A program made the position numbers and the translations under genes. Positions 55,030 through 64,000 of a stretch of DNA of 64,000 nt are shown here, piece by piece. Location: assembly GCA_945859605.1 (NCBI GenBank), contig OX243824.1, positions 25,186,814 through 25,250,813 on the forward strand, given 5' to 3'. Positions within the stretch are counted from its first letter, which is position 1, and every line of letters begins with the position of its first letter. Source of the stretch: Lumbricus rubellus. Its lineage: Eukaryota > Annelida > Clitellata > Crassiclitellata > Lumbricidae. Under the pieces are notes generated by a model, which did not search any database, was not told where the DNA came from, and saw only the letters and a list, made by a program, of their open reading frames with translations.

Positions 55030-56018
55030 GGTTCTAGGGCAATTACCCCCTGGGCAATTACCCCCCGGACAATTACCCCCCGACAATTACCCCCTGGACA
55101 ATTACCCCCCAGGACAATTACCCCCCGGACAACTACCCCCCGTGCCAATTACCCCCCGGACAACTACCCCCTGTACCAATTACCCCCCGGACAATTACCC
55201 CCCCGTGCCACAGTGTGAGCTTGTTCTCTCACGCGTTAATCTCTTTATCAGTCTCTTTGTATTTGTCGGACGTTCAGTGCTGCCTAGGCCTATCCTAAAA
55301 AAACTTAAGGGCCTACTGTGGTAGGCCTATAGCCATCTTTCTTCACTATCTCACTCTACAATACTTATTCTATGCAAATACGGAGTTAGCTTACACAGTC
55401 TACTTAATTTAGATATCTAGTCATGATGGAATTTTCTAAATCTGAGAGAAGGAAAGATAAACGTTGTTTCGAAGGTTTTCTTTACGTGAAACAGACGAAA
55501 CACAAGAATTTAGCAAAGTGGTCTCGTTTCGCTGAGTAGGTTACGAAAATAGGCAGAACTCTATCGATAATTGCATTTAAATATTTTATTAAGCAGGCGT
55601 TAAAAACGTTGAAGTTTTCTTGAACTTTTAACATTTTTCACACATTACCTTATAGAACCGTTTTTAGATTTGATTTGATTTAGTATTTTTCTTGAACGTT
55701 TAACAATAACTTGCCTATCTTCGTAGCCTATAGTTGCTCTTAACCTTGCTTAGTTATTATGCTAACTAAAGTCATAACTCATCAATAACATTTAAATATT
55801 TAATTAGGTAGGCGTTTAACATGACATAGATTTAATTTTTGACACGGGGGTAAATGTCCGGGGGGTAATTGGTACGGGGGGTAATTGTCCGGGGGGTAAT
55901 TGGCACGGGGGGTAGTTGTCCGGGGGGTAGTTGTCCGGGGGGTAATTGTCCCCGGGGGTAATTGTCCGGGGGTAATTGTCCGGGGGGTAATTGTCCAGGG
56001 GGTAATTGTCCTGTCACC
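55030..56018. mobile_element. non-autonomous element, family B, copy B (989 bp)
   Basis: Exact 8-bp duplication AACAAAAC (55022-55029, 56019-56026). Ends GGTTCTAGGGCAATTACC and, reversed, GGTGACAGGACAATTACC, the same two ends as 30430-31370 but swapped. C-rich array 55040-55205, G-rich array 55845-56005. The interior is collinear with the reverse complement of copy A. Confidence 0.9.
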
Positions 56019-56232
56019 AACAAAACACCGGAATGATCTGCCTGTTCACTCATCCTTCTGTTCACTCATCCTCTTCTAGCGCCTCAATCTCCGCTCCTAA
56101 TTCAACCTCTCCTCCGCTCGCACCCTCCTCTGCTGCTTTCCATTCACGACAAGCTATCCTATCCAGATTACAGTCAGGTTCCATCACTCATCGGGCTTGA
56201 TATTCGAAACTACATGTAATGTCTCACCTCCT

Positions 56233-56380
56233 TAGGAACTCTTACCCCGTCTCTCCTGATCTTCCAACTTAGGAACTCTTACCCCGTCTCTCCTGATCTT
56301 CCAACTTAGGAACTCTTACCCCGTCTCTCCTCATCTTCCAACTTAGGAACTCTTACCCCGTCTCTCCTCATCTTCCACCT
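56233..56380. repeat. 4 x 37-bp tandem repeat
   Basis: TAGGAACTCTTACCCCGTC plus TCTCCT.ATCTTCCAACT starts at 56233 and repeats every 37 bp. Confidence 0.95.
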
Positions 56381-56564
56381 TCCAATTCCCGACCTAAACG
56401 CCACCCACCTTAACAGTTACAAATTTCCATTGCAAAAATAATGAAAAATTGAAGCAATTACGAAGGTTGTCGGAAGCCGTAGAAAAATACACCACGGCAC
56501 GCGTGTTTGAAACACATTATCTACATTCTACAGTCTACTGAAAGCAGTCGTTGAAAATAAGTCA

Positions 56565-57056
56565 ACCATGAAAAGACATGTGACCTACATGTATTTACTA
56601 TTTATCCTCCGTATTGTACTATAATTGTTGCCGCGGTTGTTTGGTAACAATATTATTGTTGAAGCATGAGTGCCCGCTTGCATAGACGCTTTGCAGTTGC
56701 ATATAGGCCTACTGTAACAGTAGCACATGCGCACTATAATTATTATTTACGATGTTGGAATCAGATCTTCACATAGGCCTATTGCATGTGACGGGTGAGC
56801 TATTTCTCGCGTACCTTTAGATATTTGTTTCATAGATATTATAGGCCTACGTAGGCAATTCTGATTCATAACAGCTTTGATAATATAATTATTATAATCC
56901 AAGTAGTTAGCCTAGAATTACTGGCTATAACAGGCGAAGCGTAGGCTAAGACTAAGTAGCACATTTACCCCATCATTAATTTAGGCTACGCTAAATTTGC
57001 CGCAAGGATGCGTTCACATTTTTGCTTCACATAATAACAGTTTCGTTTGTGTTTCA
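56565..57056. repeat. 5' flank shared with 49318-49846
   Basis: Counterpart of the upstream region of copy 1. It carries TACATGTA (56586-56593) where copy 1 has a bare TA (49340-49341). Confidence 0.65.
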
Positions 57057-57059
57057 GAT
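57046..57059 (+). other. splice acceptor upstream of the unknown GT-like gene, copy 2
   Basis: TTTGTGTTTCAG, then ATTATCGACG, 57-58 nt before the start codon. Confidence 0.65.
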
Positions 57060-57115
57060 TATCGACGACAATTCCATCGAACCACAAGCAGTGTTTCTAT
57101 TGAAAAATTCTCACG

Positions 57116-58336
57116 ATGAAAGCGAACATATTTCACGCTGTACTGCTCGTTCTGTTGTTATCAGTGATCGCAAGTCATCGGTATCTTAACACGTACATAT
57201 TTGCTCAACAGAAACAGAGTAGGTCTACGACGATTCTAGAAGAATACGTTGGTCCAAAAACGGTTTTCAAATTAAAGCCGCTCGTTATCTGGACCAATGA
57301 CCACCACATTGCACCAATCCGCGATATGAAAACCTTCCTGCAACCAATGGGTGTTAAAATGATTGATAGGAATCTTGACGATTACCGATGCCACTTAACA
57401 AAAACCTGCGATGGAATGAAGACATTGAAGGTAATCAATCCACAAAATTCGATGAATTTAACCGATAGTCTGATTTCTAAGTTCTACGATGCTTACACAA
57501 ATGACACAGAAATGCAGTCAGTAGACGCCTTCGCCTGTTTTCATGCGCCTTCTCTCTGTGAGTTATTTGAACCGTTTAATAAGAGTCTAATTATACATGC
57601 TACAATACGATACGAACTCGGACGATTTGGAGAAGAGAGATGGACGAAATGGAATCGGAATCTCATTCGCTATGCATCGATGCCATGGAATGTTATCGCT
57701 GCAAACAATCGATATGATGTCGAATATATTAAGTACTTCACTGGCATTCAACCACTGTGGATACCGAGTTATTGTGGTTACACTAAACAAACGTACAATG
57801 CAACAAGAAAGGGATTCCTCATCGCTTTTAGTCACGATTATCACGTCATGCCAGTTTTTCTTAGACATTTTATTCAAGCACGCAAATCGGCGAAAAGTTC
57901 ATTTGAAATATGGCCAATGAAAAATAAGTATCCTCATTACCAATATTCGGACATCGCGGCTCATCAGGGAATTGTATACGTGCCGTATCAAGTATCGGTG
58001 ATGAGCTTTTTCGAGCAGTATCGAATGAACATACCTTTGTTTGCCCCGACACAGGAACTTCTGTCTCAATGGGTGTGCGAGTTTAAAGCAATGACGGGTC
58101 GAAGGTGGAATTGGCACAGTAAACGAAAAGAAGACAATTCAACTATTTCACCGCACCCTTCCCAGAAATCCGTTCCCGACCCGAATTCTATGGACTTGCC
58201 TGCAGTTCGCTACTGGGTAAAGTTCAGCGATTATTATAACTTTCCCCACGTTACTTATTTCAAATCGATCCCCGATTTGGTGAGGATCTTAAATAACATA
58301 ACGGCAGAAGACTTACAGAAAATTAGTGATTTTTAG
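57116..58336 (+). CDS. putative glycosyltransferase of unnamed family, copy 2, 3'-truncated
   Basis: 406 residues, collinear with copy 1 (49900-51213) from the anchor (MKANIFHAVLLVLLLSVIAS) through YVPYQVSVMSFFEQY and RMNIPLF up to LQKISD. There homology stops: two codons later a TAG ends the frame, and the final ~32 residues of copy 1 (ERMERFNIQ... to HSSNRPY) are missing. Downstream DNA (58337-58790) is unrelated, containing a LINE-tail-like scrap (GGCACCCCTTCAAGAAACC) and a (GT)n run. The lost C-terminus resembles a helical tail outside the donor-site motif, so a stable product is possible but uncertain. There is no other frame lesion over 400 codons, so the truncation is recent. It may be a pseudogene or a variant with an altered C-terminus. 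Confidence 0.75.
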   Translation: MKANIFHAVLLVLLLSVIASHRYLNTYIFAQQKQSRSTTILEEYVGPKTVFKLKPLVIWTNDHHIAPIRDMKTFLQPMGVKMIDRNLDDYRCHLTKTCDGMKTLKVINPQNSMNLTDSLISKFYDAYTNDTEMQSVDAFACFHAPSLCELFEPFNKSLIIHATIRYELGRFGEERWTKWNRNLIRYASMPWNVIAANNRYDVEYIKYFTGIQPLWIPSYCGYTKQTYNATRKGFLIAFSHDYHVMPVFLRHFIQARKSAKSSFEIWPMKNKYPHYQYSDIAAHQGIVYVPYQVSVMSFFEQYRMNIPLFAPTQELLSQWVCEFKAMTGRRWNWHSKRKEDNSTISPHPSQKSVPDPNSMDLPAVRYWVKFSDYYNFPHVTYFKSIPDLVRILNNITAEDLQKISDF

Positions 58337-58618
58337 TTAATTCATTAAAATATTCATTTCAAGAATATATATATATATGGCACCCCTTCAAGAAACCTAC
58401 TCAGTGGCGCTCCAAGTTCAACCATGGTGATACAAATAATACGTCTTAGTTGCGTCTACAGCGCTGTATACCTATACTATGCTGTGAAGGTTCGTTATTT
58501 CTGGTCGTTTGTCTGTTTTGTCTGTTTTGTCACTCTACGACGAAACACATGTCACGCGAACTTTGGGATTGTCGAGGAAGCAATTCATTAGAAAACAAAC
58601 ATGTGAGTGTGGGTGAGT

Positions 58619-58677
58619 TTTTGTGTGTGTGTGTGTGTGTGTTTGTGTGTGCGTGCGTGTGTGTGTGTGTGTGTGCT
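58619..58677. repeat. (GT)n microsatellite
   Basis: GT run with GC interruptions between the truncated gene and the detached 3' fragment. Confidence 0.95.
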
Positions 58678-58796
58678 GCCCGATGATGAAAAATCGAGAG
58701 GAAAAATCCAGATCATGCAGACGTGCAGAAGTCTACAATAATATAGACGCAAGTTGCTATTACATAATCGCCACCTACAATATAATTCTGAGTTTG

Positions 58797-59164
58797 CTCA
58801 ATGGGTGTGCGAGTTTAAAGCAATGACGGGTCGAAGGTGGAATTGGCACAGTAAACGAAAAGAAGACAATTCAACTATTTCACCGCACCCTTCCCAGAAA
58901 TCCGTTCCCGACCCGAATTCTATGGACTTGCCTGCAGTTCGCTACTGGGTAAAGTTCAGCGATTATTATAACTTTCCCCACGTTACTTATTTCAAATCGA
59001 TCCCCGATTTGGTGCGGATCTTAAATAACATAACGACAAATGATTTACAGCAAATTAGTGAACGAATGAAACGCTTCAATATTCAGGAAGAGAAAAGACT
59101 GCGTGCTCAGTGGAAGAGCATACTGTTGACGATTGCAAAGCACAGTAGCAATAGACCTCACTAA
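58797..59164 (+). pseudogene. detached 3' fragment of the unknown GT-like gene
   Basis: From CAATGGGTGTGCGAG the sequence is the same as 58072-58285 for over 200 bp, apart from one base near the end. It then continues past the point where copy 2 is truncated, giving ERMKRFNIQEEKRL...HSSNRPH and a stop at 59162-59164. It encodes only the last ~122 residues of the family. No acceptor AG is evident immediately before the homology starts, so use as an alternative terminal exon is not well supported. Either a third gene copy lost its 5' part, or a partial tandem duplication with a later insertion split copy 2. Confidence 0.8.
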
Positions 59165-59530
59165 GTATCATGTAGTAATTGGGACTTGTTTAATTGTAGT
59201 ATTATAAGCTCATTTATTTTAGTGACCGGTTCTTCTTGTGCATATCAATGTTTTTTTTCTTATTTAATAAGTAGCAAGATCATTTTCATAACTAAATAAT
59301 TCTGCACGATACGGTTAAATGAAGAATTATATGATATTGTGTATATGTATTAATAATAATATTCGTTTATTCAAATTCAATCTGACACACCGCAGAACGA
59401 TTAGGCTACAGGTACAAGTTATGCGAAATACGGCCAGCTTCGCACGACACGCAGGTCAGCTACAACAAGTTCGGTAACTTAACATTATTGGCCTAAGTGT
59501 TGGAACGCTCCTGATCGGCCAAGCCAGGAA
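59165..59530. other. intergenic, nothing recognised
   Basis: Probable 3' flank of the gene fragment. No element boundary seen. Confidence 0.4.
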
Positions 59531-60325
59531 CTTATTTTTCAACAGACCCGAGTCAAACATCACAACAGAAAGCGCTACTGGCAGCTAACAGAAAATTCAA
59601 ATAAATTTTTGCCCTGAGCGAGGCTTGAACCCGGGTCACGATAATGACTCTCAGTTTATCGGCCAACGCTCTCTCCACTGAGCCACGGACTTATTTTTCA
59701 ACAGACCCGAGTCAAACATCACAACAGAAAGCGCAACTGGCAGCTAACAGAAAATTCAAATAAATTTTTGCCCTGAGCGAGGCTTGAACCCGGGTCACGA
59801 TAATGACTCTCAGTTTATCGGCCAACGCTCTCTCCACTGAGCCACGGACTTATTTTTCAACAGACCCGAGTCAAACATCACAATAGAAAGCGCTACTGGC
59901 AGCTAACAGAAAATTCAAATAAATTTTTGCCCTGAGCGAGGCTTGAACCCGGGTCACGATAATGACTCTCAGTTTATCGGCCAACGCTCTCTCCACTGAG
60001 CCACGGACTTATTTTTCAACAGACCCGAGTCAAACATCACAACAGAAAGCGCTACTGGCAGCTAACAGAAAATTCAAATAAATTTTTGCCCTGAGCGAGG
60101 CTTGAACCCGGGTCACGATAATGACTCTCAGTTTATCGGCCAACGCTCTCTCCACTGAGCCACGGACTTATTTTTCAACAGACCCGAGTCAAACATCACA
60201 ACAGAAAGCGCTACTGGCAGCTAACAGAAAATTCAAATAAATTTTTGCCCTGAGCGAGGCTTGAACCCGGGTCGCGATAATGACTCTCAGTTTATCGGCC
60301 AACGCTCTCTCCACTGAGCCACGGA
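59531..60325 (-). repeat. 5 x 159-bp tandem array of a tRNA-like unit
   Basis: CTTATTTTTCAACAGACC starts at 59531, 59690, 59849, 60008 and 60167; the units are nearly identical. On the minus strand each unit begins CCGTGGCTCAGTGGAGAGAG (A-box TGGCTCAGTGG) and has GACCCGGGTTCAAGCC (B-box GGTTCAAGCC) about 45 nt on, then a non-tRNA tail. This is the internal polymerase III promoter layout of a tRNA-derived SINE, but in head-to-tail array form. The cloverleaf is degenerate, so these are not called as functional tRNAs. Confidence 0.85.
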
Positions 60326-60459
60326 TGTATTAATGCATATCGATGTTTTTTCTTGTTTAATGAGTAAGCTTACTAAGATCATGTCATAAGCAAATAACTC
60401 TGCATGATACGGTTATGAAGGATTACATAATACTATGTAGACCTATTATGTATTATGTA

Positions 60460-60682
60460 TGTTTGTAGCCTATGTGCACTTGTTATAGCGCCCCTTCAAG
60501 CTCTCGCTACTCAGAGGCGCTCCCGAATGCAGAGAGGACACTGCATCGGAGTTTCACGCCGAATCGCTGAGCAATTGTGTGTGAAGGACTTGCCCAAGGT
60601 CCTTGCGCGGCGAGGTGGATTCGAACCTCGAACATTCCGGCTCCAAGGTAACGACGCCGCCACTACACCACCACGCGGTAAT
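60460..60682 (-). repeat. SINE-1 copy
   Basis: Reverse of the family: TGTGCACTTGTTATAGCGCC, GGAGTTTCACGCCGAATCGC, GGTGGATTCGAACCTCG and CACTACACCACCACGC. It carries TAGCCTA (60466-60472) in the tail where the copies at 42459 and 45507 have a bare TA. Confidence 0.8.
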
Positions 60683-61027
60683 CTTGTGCAAACAAGTCTG
60701 GGTTTGAGAAATCTCTCGATCACCATAGTAGGCGACGATTGAGTGGTAGAAAGGCATTGGTTAGGAGTCTTAGGACTCTGCCCTATTATAAGCCTAATGT
60801 TGTTATTATGTTTGCAATGATTGGATGGGTGATCAGATTTAGCGTATGAGTGTGTATGGCGAGTGGACTGCATGGTTAAAGCAAAATGTGTGCGCGCACA
60901 ATAAAATTAATAATGTAAATAGTCATACTTGTTACGTCCACATTAGCCTATTTATAGCTCTATCTTATGCTATAAAATTGTATACAGTCATTCGATGGCA
61001 CTTTGCTACATTATATAGAAGCCAGAT

Positions 61028-61240
61028 TGGGTGCGGTGGTGTAGTGGTAGTGTTCGGTGGGCCTACATTGGTTCGAATTCACCCTCAAGCCGCCGTGTAA
61101 GCACCTTGAGCAAGTCCTTCACTAGTCTTGCAACTGCTCATGCGCTTCGGCGTCGATGCAGTGCCCGCCCTGCAGTACTGTAGTCTGGAGCGCCTCTGAG
61201 TAGAAAGCTTGAAGGGGCGCTATAGAAATGGAGAAATATA
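61028..61240 (+). repeat. SINE-1 copy
   Basis: A-box GTGGTGTAGTGGTAG, B-box TTGGTTCGAATTC, body AGCAAGTCCTTCACTAG, tail GAAGGGGCGCTATAGAAATG. Confidence 0.8.
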
Positions 61241-61905
61241 AAAATAAAACATAAAATAATAAATAGACTAATGAAAAACAATTTTTCTTGATGACCCCCA
61301 TGTCACTAGTAGGCTATTGTTATTTCAACTTCATATCGAATTTTTAGCGTGAAGTTCTTGACAAAAATTAATGTGCTGTAACTGTTGTTTATAACTGGAC
61401 TTGTGCAGAAAAGTCCTGCTTTAGGCTACATGCAAGCTGATTTGAAGCGGTAAACAATAGGCCTATACTTGGTTGATTATAATAATAGGTCTATGTATAA
61501 TATTGCATACATGACTGTGTATAATACCTATTTATATTATATACATTTGTCATAATTATACGCTTAGTTTTATTGTTAATAGTCTATAATATTTAGAATC
61601 TATAATTATATTTCCCAGCGTCTAAAGCCTTCAGGAGCGAACACTAGTATCGACATCTTTAGGCTTCTTTTGTAGTCGCTTAAAAAGAGCAAAGCCGTAG
61701 AGCAACTGCTTATTCACAAGCGTCGCCCCAAGTCAGGGTAGTTTTCCAAAGGGTTGTTAAAAGTAGGTCAGACACGGGTGGAATCCACAGGTTAGTTAGC
61801 TGCAAAGTTAGGTCTATGTTGTTTAGATCGAGATGAATTGGAATTCGTAAAGATCAAGTGGGTCAGGGTAGAAATTCTTGTACGTATGTATGTAAGTAGG
61901 CCTAT
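61241..61905. other. intergenic, nothing recognised
   Basis: AT-rich. No supported feature. Confidence 0.4.
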
Positions 61906-61909
61906 GCAT

Positions 61910-62128
61910 GTGCACTTGTCATAGCGCCCCTTCAAGATTTCTACTTAGAAGCGCTCCAGACTACAGCGCGGACACTGAATCGGAGTTTCACGCTAAAGCG
62001 CTGAGCAATTGCGAGTGAAGGACTTGTGCAATGTGCAAGGTCCCCTACGCGGCGGCTTGAGGTGGATTCAAACCTGCAACCCTCGGCTGCAGGGCAACGA
62101 ACACACCCACTGCACCACGGGGCCCCAC
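61910..62128 (-). repeat. SINE-1 copy
   Basis: GTGCACTTGTCATAGCGCCC, GGAGTTTCACGCTAAAGCGC, GGTGGATTCAAACCTGC and CACTGCACCACGGGGCCC, reversed relative to 42459. Confidence 0.8.
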
Positions 62129-62360
62129 AATTTGTGTAGGTGAGACAAACGTTTAGAGTAGAAAGTCCTCTTTGTTCCGCCCGGAACCGATGATGTAGGA
62201 CGAGACAGTGACAATGATGACGGACAAACGAAGAATCTGTGTAGACTCTACATAATAATTATTATTCAGATCGGAGATCATCGAAGAGCCGTGATACAGT
62301 CTGATCAGATTTAACTTTCTGTACCTTTCCTATGAATAGGCTAAAATTCAGACTAGGCGA

Positions 62361-62403
62361 CAGGGCTTTTTAGCGTGCAGTTGAACACAAAATGTGTAGT
62401 TCT
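62361..62403. mobile_element. half of a family D MITE
   Basis: CAGGGCTTTTTAGCGTGC, then AAAATGTGTAGTTCT, is the left end of family D. It is cut off where the LINE sequence begins. Confidence 0.65.
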
Positions 62404-64000
62404 CAACATGGTTTCCAATCCGGGCACTCTACCTACATGCCCCTAATGCAGTGGTTTTCAACCTTTTTCTAGTGGCGGAACCTTCCCAAAACACGTATTT
62501 GCTCGCGGAACCCTTCACGTTTCACCTGTCCACTATTTCAAAAAATACATATCTACAATTGTAATTTGTGAAATTGTGTAGTATTTTAGATGTAGCCTAC
62601 ATTAGGTCTACTTGTAATTCTGGTGCAGTCTATGGTATCACATTGCAAATACTTGCTTAAGAATTCTAGAAGTGTAGGTTTAATTCAGTGCGCAGATCAC
62701 TGTTAGAAAACAACTGCATTTCTGCTCTAATTTGCCAACAACAGTGTCCATCCATCTGACAGACGGATAGCATATTGAAAACTGAAAATGCATTCTATTC
62801 TGGATCAGTGTTATGGACAAGTTGTATTAATGTATTTCTTTCAAGTTCACTGCGAAATGTAGAGAGACACGTAAGCAGACGCATTGTATAATGATTCATC
62901 TTCAACACAAAAGAATATGTTGCGGCTCAACCGTGATGAGTGTGGTGAGTGACACGAGGTTATAGTAAGGCCAAGGAGCTTAGGCTTATTTGAGGAGTGT
63001 CAGCTTCGTTTGCTAGTTATCCCTGCACCTGAAAAGTGCTTCTGTCACAACAATCACACATCTGAATCTTATTTTACTCATCTAATGTGATTTTCAGAGA
63101 AGCAAATAGCGACTATAGAGCCTAGGCCTGTCGGTTATATAGGCCACTATAGATAAATATATGCTTAGGGCTCAGCTTTTACATTTGCAGATATTTGAAT
63201 ATGCCTATCCGTTACCTCTGGATGAGAAATTTAAAATGAACTGATCAAAAGATGAACTAATCAAACAAGCCGTTAGCAGAGTGCTCAGCTCATTCTGTTT
63301 AGTCAAACCAGATCTCGAGCGTTCAAGTAGTTTGAAACCAATGATAAAAATGCTTTATCCCACTGGACAGTTGGAAACGTATGTGCTAGACAATCTACAG
63401 ATGCTATGCTTATAATAGATTCCAATTTGATGCATGTTCCTTCCGAATTACAAGCAGTGAACGACATAATTAGCCTATAGAAAACAGCAATACATTCACG
63501 TAGGCTAATGTTATTTAAGCAAGAATGAATGGCTGCTGAGAAAGAATCTACTCATTGCTAATACTTTTAAGATTTGCTGTTACAAACGGACCAATACAAA
63601 TTATTTGATTTGATTTTGATTTGATTTCAGTAGGCGCATTAAAATCTACCAAACTGCCGCGGAACCCCTGGCCGACGCTCGCGGAACCCTTGGGTTCCGC
63701 GGAACCCCGGTTGAAAATCACTGCCCTAATGAGTATGCAAGACAAAATCTCCAATGCAATTGAAAATAACCAGTACGCAATAGGAATTTTTTTCGACCTG
63801 GCAAAAGCATTTGACACTGTTAATCATGATATCTTACTAAAAAACTAAGCACTTATGGGATCCGGGGCACCCAATTAAATTGGTTCTCAAGTTATTTTAC
63901 TAATCGATCACAATTGGTTTCCTGCAATGGTGCTCTATCTAACCTTCGGCAAATTAATTTTGGAGTACCCCAGGGGTCAATTCTCGGTCCTTTGCTGTTC
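62404..64000 (+). mobile_element. 5'-truncated LINE (CR1/L2/Jockey group), split by a hAT element; runs off the window
   Basis: Removing the hAT insertion at 62449-63723 and one copy of its duplication joins HGFQSGHSTYMP with LMSMQDKISNAIENNQ, then [19 protein letters not shown] (63770-63833). A one-base loss in the A-run 63839-63844 shifts frame. After it [16 protein letters not shown] and [13 protein letters not shown] (63960-64000) follow, the classical reverse-transcriptase blocks. Dead, with at least two lesions. The YADD box lies beyond the window, if present. Confidence 0.85.
62449..63723. mobile_element. hAT-like element (1275 bp) inside the LINE
   Basis: Exact duplication CCCTAATG (62441-62448, 63724-63731). 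Termini CAGTGGTTTTCAACC and, reversed, CAGTGATTTTCAACC. TTCCGCGGAACCC palindromes lie near the right end. No transposase frame. Confidence 0.9.

Noticed and set aside
56233..56380. CRISPR-like 37-bp repeats
   Set aside because: Units abut with no spacers; a minisatellite.
59531..60325. Cluster of five functional tRNA genes
   Set aside because: A and B boxes are present, but the acceptor and anticodon stems do not pair convincingly and a long non-tRNA tail follows each, so SINE-type units fit better.
60511..60873. 120-residue minus-strand frame
   Set aside because: Runs through a SINE-1 copy; similar frames occur at other SINE-1 copies (42359-42628, 45510-45758).

Overview
The window looks like nuclear DNA of an animal, most likely a marine invertebrate. 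Genes are sparse and separated by AT-rich sequence full of SINEs, LINE fragments, hAT-type and other terminal-inverted-repeat elements, and microsatellites. Coding exons are preceded by splice acceptors, and there is no bacterial operon structure. I cannot name the species. No true tRNA, rRNA or CRISPR locus was found.

The protein-coding content is almost entirely Golgi-type glycosyltransferases: short cytosolic tail, one N-terminal membrane anchor, lumenal domain rich in N-glycosylation sites, whole reading frame in one exon behind a 5'-UTR intron. (1) Four GT15 (KRE2/MNT1, PF01793-like) paralogues lie on the minus strand at 8.8-9.9, 13.3-14.4, 19.0-20.0 and 25.5-26.6 kb. The first two are intact and the last two are pseudogenes. 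GT15 is best known from fungi. (2) A GT11 fucosyltransferase-like gene lies on the plus strand at 31.6-32.6 kb. (3) A pair of plus-strand genes of a family I cannot name, with a GT-B-like C-terminal motif, lies at 49.9-51.2 and 57.1-58.3 kb. The second has lost its 3' end, and a near-identical detached 3' fragment follows at 58.8-59.2 kb. Shared flanks show these arose by segmental duplication of kilobase units, not retroposition.

The rest is repeats. Many are bounded by target-site duplications that I could read directly: a family with C/G-rich subterminal arrays (321-764, 5758-6123, 30430-31370, 55030-56018); a family with 4-bp target duplications (2211-2660, 6309-6757); at least ten hAT-like elements with 8-bp duplications; a mariner-like element with inverted repeats of about 430 bp; a TTAA-flanked miniature element; a 5'-truncated LINE with an 11-bp duplication; three tRNA-derived SINE families; and a 5 x 159 bp tandem array carrying tRNA-like promoter boxes.

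The most unusual signal runs through the whole window. Two 8-bp palindromes, TAGGCCTA and TACATGTA, are far more common than base composition predicts. Comparing duplicated copies shows them arising as 5-6 bp micro-insertions, TA to TA-GGC(C)-TA or TA to TA-CATG-TA. In one pseudogene three such insertions fall within about 30 bp, and deleting them restores the paralogous sequence exactly.
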